64,000 nucleotides of DNA from Ensifer sp. PDNC004 (GTDB lineage Bacteria; Pseudomonadota; Alphaproteobacteria; Rhizobiales; Rhizobiaceae): NCBI RefSeq assembly GCF_016919405.1, contig NZ_CP070352.1, forward strand, positions 1,116,001 through 1,180,000. Direction: 5' to 3'. The notes under the pieces were generated by a model that was not told the origin of the DNA, did not search any database, and was given only the letters and a program-made list of their open reading frames with translations. Shown here one piece after another: positions 8,173 to 16,896 of the stretch. The position numbers and the translations under genes are program-made. The stretch's first letter is position 1; the number at the start of each line of letters is the position of its first letter.

Positions 8173-9731
8173 TCGGCGGCGTTGCTGAGAACTTGGCCGT
8201 CGCTCAGCGGCGGCAGCCAGGTGTTGCCGGTCCAGCCGTTCTCGTCATAGTCGGCCATGCACTGGTCGACGAGCGCTTCCATCTCCTTCAGCCGCCCGCC
8301 ACGCTCGGCGCCTTTCAGCACCTGCAGCCGCACTTCTTCCGGCGCGCCGGCATAGTTCAACTCATAAAGCGCGTGGCGGCCGCCAAACTCGGTGCCGGTC
8401 GCATCCCACAGCAGCTTCATGATCTTGATGCGCTCGATATGGCCCATGTCGTTGGAGCCGCGCACATATTGCGCCAGGTAACGATCGATTTCCGGATTGC
8501 CGAAGTCGCGCGCCGAGGACGGCAGGTAGATCAGGCCCGACGCGATTACCCTGCGGATCGTCTCGACGACCCGCGGATAGGCCTCCGACATGAAGGTGCG
8601 ATAGGAAAGGGCGGCCTCCAGATTGGGAAGCACGGCGCCGTCGGCCCAGGGGATGGGGTTGTGCGCCATGGCGTTGGAGAAGCTCCAGAACATGTGACGG
8701 AGCGCGATGACCTCGCCGAGTGCTGCCTGGTTGCCACGGAACGCATCGCCGCCGGTCGCCTTCAAAGCCTTGGCGAGCAGGCCGGCGAGGAAATCGAGCT
8801 TCACCGCAAAGCGAGTGCAGCCCTGGAAGCAATAGCCGTGCATGAAGCCGGAGGCGGGGTGGAAGGAGAGGATCTTGGCGGCGTCCCTGAGGACCAGCAC
8901 GTCCTCCCAGGGCACGAAGACGTTGTCGAGCACCAGGATCGCGTCGTTCTCGTCGAAGCGCGACGACAGCGGATAATCGAAGGGATGGCCGACCGTGTTG
9001 GCCGTCTGCTCGTAGGAGACGCGGCAGAACATCTTGATGCCTGGCGCATTCATCGGCACGATGAACATGACGGAGAGCGAGGGATCCTCCGTCACTGTCG
9101 CCGAGCTTTGCGCCAGGAAATTATAGTGCGTGAGCGCCGAAGACGTGGCGACCACCTTGGCGCCGGAGACGTAGATGCCGGCATCGGTTTCCTTGGTGAT
9201 GTGAACGAACACGTCCTTGACCGCATCCGCCGGCTTGTGGCGATCGATCGGCGGATTGACGATCGCGTGGTTCATGAAGAGCGCGGCTTCCTGGGCGCGT
9301 CTGTGCCAGGCGAGCGCATTGTCCTTGAACGGCCCGTACCAGTTGGCATTGGCGCCCAGCGTGTTCATCAGCGCCGCCTTGTAATCGGCGGTGCGGCCCA
9401 TCCAGCCATAGGACATGCGCGCCCATTCGGCGATCGCGCCCTGCTGGGCCGCCAGGTCGGTGGACGAGCGGGCGACGCGGAAATATTTGTGGGTGTAGCC
9501 ACCGGAACCGGTGTCGGTCGGTGACGTCAGAATGTCTTTCTTCGCCGGATCGTGCAGCGCGTCATAGAGGCGTGCAAGCGACCGGGCGGAGTTGCGCATG
9601 GCAGGATGACTGGTGACGTCGTGCACGCGCTCGCCGTTGATGTAGACCTCGCGGCCGTCGCGCAGGCTCTCCAGATATTCGGCGCCGGTAAAGGGCCGCG
9701 TCCGGTCGGCGCGGAAATCCTCTGCTCTCAT
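8169..9731 (-). CDS. hpaB: 4-hydroxyphenylacetate 3-monooxygenase-type flavin-dependent oxygenase (HpaB-like)
   Basis: A 520-residue large component of a two-component, FADH2-dependent aromatic hydroxylase, the family that ortho-hydroxylates 4-hydroxyphenylacetate, phenols or chlorophenols. Recognisable blocks are the N-terminal TGAEYLESLRDGREVYING, RMSYGWMGRTADYKAALM with the aromatic-binding region, ITKETDAGIYVSGAKVVATS, and DNVFVPWEDVLVLRD near the flavin site. GGGAGGAG lies before the ATG at 9731. It forms an operon with the flavin reductase (four-base overlap) and faces an AraC-type regulator of the HpaA kind. No ring-cleavage genes for homoprotocatechuate are in this window, so the catechol product must be handled elsewhere. 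Length matches HpaB (about 520). Confidence 0.88.
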   Translation of the reverse strand: MRAEDFRADRTRPFTGAEYLESLRDGREVYINGERVHDVTSHPAMRNSARSLARLYDALHDPAKKDILTSPTDTGSGGYTHKYFRVARSSTDLAAQQGAIAEWARMSYGWMGRTADYKAALMNTLGANANWYGPFKDNALAWHRRAQEAALFMNHAIVNPPIDRHKPADAVKDVFVHITKETDAGIYVSGAKVVATSSALTHYNFLAQSSATVTEDPSLSVMFIVPMNAPGIKMFCRVSYEQTANTVGHPFDYPLSSRFDENDAILVLDNVFVPWEDVLVLRDAAKILSFHPASGFMHGYCFQGCTRFAVKLDFLAGLLAKALKATGGDAFRGNQAALGEVIALRHMFWSFSNAMAHNPIPWADGAVLPNLEAALSYRTFMSEAYPRVVETIRRVIASGLIYLPSSARDFGNPEIDRYLAQYVRGSNDMGHIERIKIMKLLWDATGTEFGGRHALYELNYAGAPEEVRLQVLKGAERGGRLKEMEALVDQCMADYDENGWTGNTWLPPLSDGQVLSNAAE

Positions 9732-9825
9732 GTTCTCCTCCCTTGAGTTTCGTCAAGGCTAGGCGTTGAAATCGTCAGCCGCCATGGACAGAATGGCAAA
9801 ATGACTTGGACTTTTTCGGGTGGGT

Positions 9826-10704
9826 ATGAGCAGCAGCATTCCAAGTTTCTTCGTCTACGGCGAGCCGGAGCAACAGCTCGAGCCCGGGTTCTTCCACGTC
9901 GAGACGGTGATGGCCCGGCGCGGCCTGCATCAAGGACAGGTGAAGGCGCACAAGCACGACCAGATGGGGCAGATCACCTACTGGCTGAGCGGCGGGGGAA
10001 CCTACTTCATCGATGACAAGCCATTGGACTTTTCCGCGCCCGCGGTCAGCTTCGTGCCGAGCGGCATCGTGCACGGCTTTTCGGTCGACCGGGAGACGAG
10101 CGATGCGGTCGTCGTTTCGGTCGCCGACGGCGCGCTGCTCTCGATCCGCGAGAACTCGACGCTGGCGCTCGATAGGCCGACGATGATCCGTGGCGACAGT
10201 GAAGACCGGCATTGGCGCCGCCTAGCCGAACTGCTCGATATCGTCGCCGACGAATATGCCGGGGGTGCTCCCGGCACCCAGCGGATGCTGGCGTCTCTGG
10301 TTACTGCGGTGCTGACCCAGATCGCCCGTCTGGCGGCGGCCACGCCGGACACCGCCCAGCCGACGCAGGCGATGTTGGCAACGGAATTGCGCCGGCTCAT
10401 CGACCTGCGGTTCCGCGAGAACTGGAGCGTCGGGCACTACACCGAAGCGCTCGCCACCACCCCGCACCTGCTTGCCAAGGCGAGCAGGGACGCCTTCGGC
10501 ATGCAAGTCAAGGAGCTGATCAACGAGCGTCGATTGCTCGAGGCCAAGCGTTTGCTGCTCTTTACCGTCCGGCCGCTCGAAGACATTGCCTATGAGATCG
10601 GCTTTGCCGATGCCGCCTATTTCTCGCGCTTCTTCCGCCTGCGTGTCGGCGCGGCGCCGAGCGACTGGCGCCGGGCGCGCGTGGGCTCAATAGGAGCCGG
10701 CTAA
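9826..10704 (+). CDS. AraC-family regulator with cupin sensor domain (HpaA-like)
   Basis: A 292-residue activator, divergent from the HpaB/HpaC operon across a 94-base spacer. The N-terminal half is a cupin (VKAHKHDQMGQITYWLSG; PSGIVHGFSV) that should bind the aromatic effector. The C-terminal 100 residues are a double helix-turn-helix AraC domain (LLAKASRDAFGMQVKELI; EDIAYEIGFADAAYFSRFF). The organisation matches HpaA, the 4-hydroxyphenylacetate-responsive activator of hpaBC, and the location supports that role. ATG at 9826 is used; a GTG two codons upstream is equally possible. The ligand is inferred from context only. Confidence 0.85.
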   Translation: MSSSIPSFFVYGEPEQQLEPGFFHVETVMARRGLHQGQVKAHKHDQMGQITYWLSGGGTYFIDDKPLDFSAPAVSFVPSGIVHGFSVDRETSDAVVVSVADGALLSIRENSTLALDRPTMIRGDSEDRHWRRLAELLDIVADEYAGGAPGTQRMLASLVTAVLTQIARLAAATPDTAQPTQAMLATELRRLIDLRFRENWSVGHYTEALATTPHLLAKASRDAFGMQVKELINERRLLEAKRLLLFTVRPLEDIAYEIGFADAAYFSRFFRLRVGAAPSDWRRARVGSIGAG

Positions 10705-10740
10705 GTCACCGGCCCCGAGAGGTATCGGCAGGGCTGACGG

Positions 10741-11871
10741 TTATCGGCCATAAGCCCGCATCAGCTCCATCAGCGGTTCGTGCCGGATGGCCTGAATCTT
10801 GAAGCGATCATGGGCCGTGCCGCCGGAATCCTCAGCTGCGATCATCGCATTCACCACCGCCTCCTCGACGCTGTCGACGGTCGCGAGGTAGACAGGATCG
10901 AGCAATTCGTCGTTGACGATTTCGAGCGACAGACGCGGCGGCGCCTTATGCGCCATCGGCTGGGTGTTGGCGGTCGAGAAGGCGAGAAAGATGTCGCCGG
11001 AATTGTTGCCGCCGGGCGTGCCGTTGCGGCCGATGCCGATCGCCGCGCGGCGCGCCAGACGCTTCAACTGATGCGGCGCCATCGGCAGGTCGGTGGCGAT
11101 GACGACGATGATCGAGCCGCGCTCCTGCATCTGGCTCTGCGGCGTGCCGTCGCGCATGTGCTCGCCGACCGGAACGCCGCGGATCGTCAGCCAGTCGCGC
11201 TGGCCGTGATTGGCCTGGACCAGCGTGCCGATCGTGTAGTCGCGTCCGCCGAACGCGACGACGCGGGACGCGGTGCCGGTGCCGCCCTTGAAGCCATAGG
11301 CGATCATGCCTGTGCCGCCGCCGCAATTGCCCTCCTGGACCGGGCCGGACGTGGCGGCGTCGAGTGCGGCGTGCACGTCCGTTTCGGTGATCGGCTGGCC
11401 GTTGATGTCGTTCAAAACGCCGTCATAGGTCTCGGCGACGACAGGCATCAGCCAGAGGAAATCATCGGTGTCGTAGGTCGTGCTGTAGCGTTCCAGCATC
11501 CACTTTATGGTGGCGTGATGCGTCATGCCGACCGCGTGGGTGTTGGTGATCATCACGGGTCCGAGGAAGAAACCGCCGTCCTCGATCCAGTGGGTGCCGG
11601 TCATCTCGCCATTGCCGTTGAAGCGGTGCACGCCGGCATAAACCGGGACCGGCGTTTCCGATCCGGCATGCGGCAGGATGGCGGTGACGCCGGTGCGCAC
11701 CGGACGCTTTCGGCCGGGCCGCGGCGTCTGTTCCTCGATGGTGCGGAAACCGACGGCAATGCCTTCGACATCGGTGATGGCGTTGAAGCGGCCGGTGCGG
11801 CCGGCAAAGGGCAGGCCGATATCGCGGGCGCGGGCGCTGGAGGGCGTAGAGGTTTTGTCGTTCATGATCAT
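10741..11871 (-). CDS. P1 family (DmpA/BapA-type) aminopeptidase/amidase
   Basis: A 376-residue N-terminal nucleophile hydrolase of the DmpA family (L-aminopeptidase/D-esterase, beta-peptidyl aminopeptidase). The key autocleavage and nucleophile motif TPGGNNSGDIFLAFST is present near residue 270, with chain break expected before the serine of NSGD. EGNCGGGTGMIAYGFKGG is the second family signature. Its ATG at 11871 overlaps the TGA of the upstream permease gene (ATGA), so it belongs to the ABC transporter operon. That suggests the imported molecule, or its conjugate, is an amide or short peptide cleaved inside the cell. The same frame stays open upstream into the permease gene, but the overlap junction argues against a fusion. 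Confidence 0.85.
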   Translation of the reverse strand: MIMNDKTSTPSSARARDIGLPFAGRTGRFNAITDVEGIAVGFRTIEEQTPRPGRKRPVRTGVTAILPHAGSETPVPVYAGVHRFNGNGEMTGTHWIEDGGFFLGPVMITNTHAVGMTHHATIKWMLERYSTTYDTDDFLWLMPVVAETYDGVLNDINGQPITETDVHAALDAATSGPVQEGNCGGGTGMIAYGFKGGTGTASRVVAFGGRDYTIGTLVQANHGQRDWLTIRGVPVGEHMRDGTPQSQMQERGSIIVVIATDLPMAPHQLKRLARRAAIGIGRNGTPGGNNSGDIFLAFSTANTQPMAHKAPPRLSLEIVNDELLDPVYLATVDSVEEAVVNAMIAAEDSGGTAHDRFKIQAIRHEPLMELMRAYGR

Positions 11872-12698
11872 TTCTGCCGGGAGCGAAGGTAAAGGCCGAG
11901 CGAGGCGACGACGAAGGAGAAGGTCAGCATCATCACGGCGATGGCGTTGATCTCCGGTTTGATGCCGCGCCGAAGCATGGAGAAGATGAACATCGGCAGC
12001 GTCGTGACGTCGACGCCGGCGATGAAATAGGTGATGACGAGATCGTCCATCGAGATGATGAAGGCGAGCAGCGCGCCGCCGACGATCGCCGGAAAGAGTT
12101 GCGGCAGCACCACCCGACGAAAGGTCATCCATTCGTTGGCACCGAGATCGGCCGACGCGTGTTCCAGCGTCCGGTCCATGCCGGCAAGGCGCGCCGAGAC
12201 GACGATGAAAACGTAGGAGATCAGGAAGGTGCACTGGCCGATGATGATCGTCGTCAGGCCGAGCTTGATGCCGGAATTGACAAAGAAGATCAGGAGCGCG
12301 ATGCCGAGCACGATATCCGGCATCAACATCGGCATGAACATCACCACCCGGTAGAAGCGCTGGCCGACGAATTCGAAGCGATAGAGGGCAATCGCGATCG
12401 CCGTGCCGAAGATGGTCGCAATCGCGGTGGTCGAGGCGGCAATGACGAGGCTGTTCCACACCGCCTGAAGCAACTGCCCGGTCGATTCGATGTAGAGCGC
12501 GCTTTCTGAGACCTTGGTCTTGAAGCCGAGAACCTGGGCGTACCATTCGGTGGTGAAGCCCGTCCAGGTCATCATGTTCACCGGATTGGCATTGAACGAA
12601 TAGACGGCGATGACCACGAGCGGGATATAGATGAAGGCGAAGAACAGGCCGGTGTAGGCAAGCAGGCCACTGGCAAAAAGGGATCGAGCGATCTTCAT
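11868..12698 (-). CDS. Polyamine-type ABC transporter permease (PotC/PotI-like)
   Basis: A 276-residue inner-membrane permease with six hydrophobic helices. The EAA loop that docks to the ATPase reads EHASADLGANEWMTFRRV near residue 175. The start of the protein (YTGLFFAFIYIPLVVIAVYSFN) and the end with SLGLYLRSRQ match the PotC/PotI subgroup. It is the second permease of the importer, starting seven bases after the PotB/PotH-like gene, and its stop overlaps the P1 peptidase start. Substrate is probably an amine or amine conjugate; see the binding protein entry. Confidence 0.88.
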   Translation of the reverse strand: MKIARSLFASGLLAYTGLFFAFIYIPLVVIAVYSFNANPVNMMTWTGFTTEWYAQVLGFKTKVSESALYIESTGQLLQAVWNSLVIAASTTAIATIFGTAIAIALYRFEFVGQRFYRVVMFMPMLMPDIVLGIALLIFFVNSGIKLGLTTIIIGQCTFLISYVFIVVSARLAGMDRTLEHASADLGANEWMTFRRVVLPQLFPAIVGGALLAFIISMDDLVITYFIAGVDVTTLPMFIFSMLRRGIKPEINAIAVMMLTFSFVVASLGLYLRSRQK

Positions 12699-12705
12699 GT
12701 GCGCC

Positions 12706-13608
12706 TCACCGTGCCAGCGCCGCGGCGGCAGCGCTGCGCCGTCCGGAGATGACCACTTGGGCGATCATCATGATCAGCATGACGCTCATCACCATCATCG
12801 CCAGCGCCGCACCGAAGGGCCAGTTGCGGGCAGCGAGAAACTGCTGCTCGATGAGGTTGCCGAACATCATCACCTTGGCGCCGCCAAGCACCGCCGGCAC
12901 GACGAAGTTGCCGAGCGCCGGGATGAAGACGATGACGGCGCCACCGGCGATGCCGGGTGCGGTCAGGGGCAGAATCACGCGCCAGAATGTGCGCACCGGA
13001 CCGGCGCCGAGATCGAGCGAGGCGCGCACCAGCGTCCAGTCGAGCTTTTCGACGCTCGCATAGACCGGCATGAACATGAAGGGAATGAACACATAGGTCA
13101 TGCCGAGAATGATCGCGCCCTGGGTATAGATCAGGTCGAGCGGCCTTTCGATCAGCCCCGTGGATAGAAGCACCTCGTTGACGAGACCGGTCTGGCGCAG
13201 GATCAGCACCCAGACGAAGAGCCGCACGATCAGGCTGGTGAAGAAGGGCAGCGTGATCAGGAACAGGCAGAAATTCTTCCAGCGCTCGGAGAGCCGGGCG
13301 ATGCAGAAGGCCGCGGGGTAGCAGACGAGAAGGGTCGCAAGCACCGTCAGTGCGGCGATCTCGATCGAGCGCAGGAAGATCGCGATGTAGATCGGATCGA
13401 ATTCCTCGAACATCGGATCGGCAAAGCCGAGAATGCGGCCGAAATTATGCGGATAGAAGGTCCATTCCACGCCGCCATAAAGGCCGGGCGCGAGGAAGCT
13501 TGTCACGATCATGATCGCGAGTGGCCCGAGGAAGAAGACGGCGAGGAAGGCCGAGACGGGCCCGAGCAGGAGCGCAAGCTGGAAGCGGCGGCGACTGGCG
13601 ATCGTCAT
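12706..13608 (-). CDS. Polyamine-type ABC transporter permease (PotB/PotH-like)
   Basis: A 300-residue permease with six to seven helices and an EAA motif at about 195-215 (VRASLDLGAGPVRTFWRV). The first helix (LLGPVSAFLAVFFLGPLAIM) and the large first periplasmic loop are typical of PotB/PotH. It starts one base after the stop of the ATPase gene, a tight junction typical of translational coupling, and forms a heterodimer channel with the next permease. Confidence 0.88.
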   Translation of the reverse strand: MTIASRRRFQLALLLGPVSAFLAVFFLGPLAIMIVTSFLAPGLYGGVEWTFYPHNFGRILGFADPMFEEFDPIYIAIFLRSIEIAALTVLATLLVCYPAAFCIARLSERWKNFCLFLITLPFFTSLIVRLFVWVLILRQTGLVNEVLLSTGLIERPLDLIYTQGAIILGMTYVFIPFMFMPVYASVEKLDWTLVRASLDLGAGPVRTFWRVILPLTAPGIAGGAVIVFIPALGNFVVPAVLGGAKVMMFGNLIEQQFLAARNWPFGAALAMMVMSVMLIMMIAQVVISGRRSAAAAALAR

Positions 13609-13609
13609 C

Positions 13610-14704
13610 TTACGCCACCCCCGTGTTTGCGCCGATCAGGTGCACGGCCGCGGGGTCGTAGGCGAGCCGCGCCTTGCGGGTCTGCTCGACCGTGCCGACG
13701 AGATTGCGGCGGTTGGCCGGGATCTCGGCAACGACCTTGCGGCCCTCGGCGGTGCGGCCGAACAGCTCGAAGGTGGACCCGACGAAGACGATCTGGTCGA
13801 GATCGACGTCGATCGTCGGGAAGGGGGCGTTGTCCTCGGCGAGGAAAAACTGTTCCGGCCGGATCAGCGCCGTCGCCTCTGTCGAGATTTTCCGCTCGCA
13901 GGGCCGGTGGCGGATCGCCATGCCGTCAGCCGTCATCAGCCGGTCGCCGTCGAGCCTGCCTTCGAACAGATTGCTGGCGCCGATGAAGGTGGCAACGAAA
14001 GTGTTGACCGGATGGTCGTAGATGGCGCGCGGTGTATCGAGCTGCTGGATGCGCCCGCCTGACAGCACCGCGACGCGATCCGACATCGTCAGCGCTTCCT
14101 GCTGGTCGTGGGTGACGAAAATGAAGGAGATGCCGAGCTCGTTCTGCAACGTCTTGAGCTCGATCTGCATGGCCTGGCGCAGGTTCTTGTCGAGCGCCGA
14201 CAGCGGTTCGTCGAGCAGAAGCAGCTTCGGCCGGGCGATGATCGCGCGGGCGAGCGCCACGCGCTGTTGCTGCCCGCCGGAGAGCTGGCGCGGCTTGCGT
14301 GCTTCCATGCCTTCGAGCCCGACCATCTTCAAGGCGGAGGCGACCTTCTCCCGGCGCTGCGGCTTGGCAACGCCTGCAACCTCCAGCGAATAGGCGACGT
14401 TTTCGCCGACCGTCATATGCGGAAACAGCGCGTAGTTCTGGAAGACAGTGTTGACCGGGCGACGGTAGGGCGGCCGGTCCGTCATGTCTTCGCCGTCGAT
14501 CAGGATGGAGCCGCCGTCGAGTTCGACGAAGCCGCTGATCGCCTGCAGCAGAGTGGTCTTGCCGCAACCGGATGGGCCGAGCAAGGTCAGGAACTCGTTG
14601 CGGCGGACATCGAGATCTATACGGTCGAGAGCGGTCACGGTGCCGCCTTCCGGAGTGGTAAAGGCCTTGCTCGCCTCCACCAGCCGGACGATGGAATTCT
14701 GCAT
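13610..14704 (-). CDS. Polyamine-type ABC transporter ATP-binding protein (PotA/PotG-like)
   Basis: A 364-residue ATPase that drives the importer. Walker A GPSGCGKTTL, signature LSGGQQQRVALARA, Walker B LLLLDEPLSALD and the switch histidine in FVTHDQ are all intact. The C-terminal third is the TOBE domain found in MalK/PotA-type subunits. ATG at 14704 is preferred because GGGGAA lies just upstream; a TTG 27 bases earlier is in frame but unlikely. First gene of the minus-strand unit (ATPase, two permeases, P1 peptidase), divergent from its binding protein. Confidence 0.9.
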   Translation of the reverse strand: MQNSIVRLVEASKAFTTPEGGTVTALDRIDLDVRRNEFLTLLGPSGCGKTTLLQAISGFVELDGGSILIDGEDMTDRPPYRRPVNTVFQNYALFPHMTVGENVAYSLEVAGVAKPQRREKVASALKMVGLEGMEARKPRQLSGGQQQRVALARAIIARPKLLLLDEPLSALDKNLRQAMQIELKTLQNELGISFIFVTHDQQEALTMSDRVAVLSGGRIQQLDTPRAIYDHPVNTFVATFIGASNLFEGRLDGDRLMTADGMAIRHRPCERKISTEATALIRPEQFFLAEDNAPFPTIDVDLDQIVFVGSTFELFGRTAEGRKVVAEIPANRRNLVGTVEQTRKARLAYDPAAVHLIGANTGVA

Positions 14705-14867
14705 ACTTCTGTTCCCCAAAATGTTATGCAAATAACGCTTGTGCGTTTTCGATATATGGATACCATTTGCCTATCGGAGTCAACGGCCACGAGAAGCCGT
14801 GATCCGTAAGCGGCCGGTCAAGGTCGTGTCAGGCCGTCCGGCCAGAAACCATCAGAGGAGAATTTCA

Positions 14868-15947
14868 ATGACGACGACAAACGGGACGACCCGCGGAGGC
14901 AGGAGAGCTTTCGCGACCCGTGCACGCACAGTGGCACTTTCCCTGGCGACGCTGACAGCCCTTTTCGGCACGTCGCAGGCGGCCGAGCTCAACATCTACA
15001 ACTGGGGCGAATACATCAATCCGGCCGTGCTGAAGAAGTTCGAGGAGGAGACTAAGATCAAGGTCAACCTCTCGACCTATTCCTCCAACGAGGAAATGCT
15101 GGCGAAGATCCAGGGCGGCGCCACGGGCTATGACATCGTCTTTCCGTCGGTGCACATGCAGGACATCATGGCCAAGCTCGACCTGCTGGAAAAGACCGAC
15201 ATCAACACTTACGAGGGCTTCAAGAACATCGACCCCACGTTCCTTCGTGCCAAGAGCGACCCGAAGGGCGAATATTGCCTGCCCTATGCCTTCGGCACGG
15301 TCGGCATCCTCTATAACCGCACACTGCTCGGCAAGGACGTAACCGGCTGGCGCGACCTGATCGAGACGGTGAAGGCCAAAGGCCTGAAGTTCACGCTGCT
15401 CGACGACATGCGCGAGGTGCTGTCGGTCGGCCTGATCCTCAACGGCCACAAGGTCAACTCCACCGATCCGGCGGAACTGCAGCAGGCAGCCGATACGATC
15501 ATCGCCATGAAGCCCGAAGTCGCCGCCTTCACCTATGACACCCGTCCAATGGTGGCGGCCGGCGACGTGGCGGCCGGCCACTTCTTCGTCGGCTCGATGG
15601 TCGACGTCTTCGGCAATCCGAAGGATCTCGGCTACGTGATCCCGGAGGAAGGCGCGACGATGTATCAGGAGGATATCTGCGTCCTGAAGACCGCGCCGAA
15701 CAAGGAGAACGCCGTCAAGTTCATGCAGTTCTACACGCGCCCCGAAGTGGCTGCACTCAACATCGAGCAGCAGACGAACGGCACCGCCAACGTCCCGGCG
15801 CGGCAATTGACCCCCGAGCAGATCAAGAATAGCAAAGAAATCAATCCGCCGCCGGAAACCATGCAGAAGCTGCAGATTTTCGAAGATCTCGGCCCCGGCG
15901 TGCGCCAGCTCGATCGGGTCTGGACGAAGGTGAAGACGGCGCAATAA
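14868..15947 (+). CDS. Polyamine-type periplasmic binding protein (PotD/PotF-like)
   Basis: A 359-residue secreted binding protein: a twin-arginine-like basic N-terminus (RGGRRAFATRARTVALSLA) and a hydrophobic stretch ending in SQAAELN, then the mature start LNIYNWGEYINP, the polyamine-binding protein hallmark. AGAGGAG lies seven bases before ATG. It is divergent from its ATPase/permease genes across 163 bases. Compared with what is known of PotD/PotF, the second-half ligand tryptophan/aspartate region reads HFFVGSMVDVF instead of a W-x-G-(D/S) pattern, so the ligand may not be simple putrescine or spermidine. The co-encoded peptidase points the same way. Family certain; ligand uncertain. Confidence 0.87.
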   Translation: MTTTNGTTRGGRRAFATRARTVALSLATLTALFGTSQAAELNIYNWGEYINPAVLKKFEEETKIKVNLSTYSSNEEMLAKIQGGATGYDIVFPSVHMQDIMAKLDLLEKTDINTYEGFKNIDPTFLRAKSDPKGEYCLPYAFGTVGILYNRTLLGKDVTGWRDLIETVKAKGLKFTLLDDMREVLSVGLILNGHKVNSTDPAELQQAADTIIAMKPEVAAFTYDTRPMVAAGDVAAGHFFVGSMVDVFGNPKDLGYVIPEEGATMYQEDICVLKTAPNKENAVKFMQFYTRPEVAALNIEQQTNGTANVPARQLTPEQIKNSKEINPPPETMQKLQIFEDLGPGVRQLDRVWTKVKTAQ

Positions 15948-15963
15948 ACAGGCGATGCGACGG

Positions 15964-16000
15964 AGCGGGGTGTGCGGCGAAGCCTTGCCGGCATCCCGCT
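15964..16000 (+). other. Intercistronic hairpin after binding-protein gene
   Basis: AGCGGGGTG (15964-15972) pairs with CATCCCGCT (15992-16000) with one G-T pair, and inner GC-rich bases extend the stem. It sits between the abundant binding protein and the regulator. No T-run follows, so it may stabilise the upstream message or lower read-through rather than stop transcription. Confidence 0.45.
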
Positions 16001-16023
16001 TTGATCATGCAAGGGGAGGGGAC

Positions 16024-16881
16024 GTGGCACAGCGAATCCTGAAGCTGGTGCGCAGCGACGAGCTCAGACGCTCGAAATCGGACAAGCTCATCGCCAATTA
16101 CATCGAGCGAAATCTCGCCGACATTCCCTTCGAGACGGCGCGCTCGATCGCGACCCGGCTCGAGGTCTCACCGATGACGGTCGGGCGCTATCTCCGGCGC
16201 ATGGGCTTCGACGGTCTCGACGAGCTGAAGCTGGAGCTTCGGCGCGACGGCTCCAACAATCCGGCCTGGCAGGTGAAGGGATCGGTCGGCCGGCTGCGCG
16301 ACGACAATCGCGAAGGCAAGCTGCTTGCCGGTCTTATCCAGCAGCAGATCGACAATCTCGGCATGATCTATGAGCTGACGACCGCGCCGGAATGGCAGCA
16401 GGCGATCGACGCGTTGATCTCTGCCAGCGAGGTCTATGTCGCGGCCTATCAGAACGTGCGCGGCATCGCGCAATATTTCGCCAGCCAGCTTTCCTATACC
16501 CGGTCGCGGGTGCAGTTCGTCGACGGCCTCAACGGCACCTATGCCGAGCTGCTCGACGGCTCCGTCGAGGGTCGGGTGCTGTTTCTGCACGACGTGCGCC
16601 GGTTTGCCGCCAAGGCGCGGCCCTTGGCGGAGGAGGCGCGCCGGGCCGGCGTCAAGGTTATACTCTTCACCGACGAGTTCTGCCCTTGGGCGCCCGAGGT
16701 TTCCGACATCTGCCTCATCGTGCCCGGTTCCCATGGTCCGCTCTGGGATGGGGCTGCGACGACGGTCGCGGTCATGGACCTGCTCTTGAGCAACGTCATC
16801 GTCGTGCTCGGCGACGAGGTCGGCGAGCGTGTCGCCCAGCTGACCCGGCTACAGAACGTCTTCGGCGACTTCGAGGATTGA
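16024..16881 (+). CDS. RpiR/MurR-family transcriptional regulator
   Basis: A 285-residue regulator. Residues about 1-75 are an RpiR helix-turn-helix (TARSIATRLEVSPMTVGRYL), and residues about 120-250 a SIS domain that normally binds phosphosugars (VYVAAYQNVRGIAQYFASQL). GTG at 16024 is preferred because AGGGGAGGGGAC precedes it; an earlier in-frame start at 15955 falls inside the hairpin. It lies 76 bases after the binding protein and probably controls the divergent polyamine-type transporter operons. An RpiR regulator on an amine transporter is less common than on sugar loci. Confidence 0.88.
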   Translation: MAQRILKLVRSDELRRSKSDKLIANYIERNLADIPFETARSIATRLEVSPMTVGRYLRRMGFDGLDELKLELRRDGSNNPAWQVKGSVGRLRDDNREGKLLAGLIQQQIDNLGMIYELTTAPEWQQAIDALISASEVYVAAYQNVRGIAQYFASQLSYTRSRVQFVDGLNGTYAELLDGSVEGRVLFLHDVRRFAAKARPLAEEARRAGVKVILFTDEFCPWAPEVSDICLIVPGSHGPLWDGAATTVAVMDLLLSNVIVVLGDEVGERVAQLTRLQNVFGDFED

Positions 16882-16896
16882 CGCCGCAGCCTCCGC

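Noticed and set aside
8142..9524. Long open frame opposite the HpaB-type gene
   Set aside because: Low-complexity, arginine- and histidine-rich translation with no family features.
10741..12546. Apparent fusion of P1 peptidase with upstream sequence
   Set aside because: The extra N-terminal part is an out-of-frame reading of the permease gene; the ATGA junction at 11868-11871 defines the real start.
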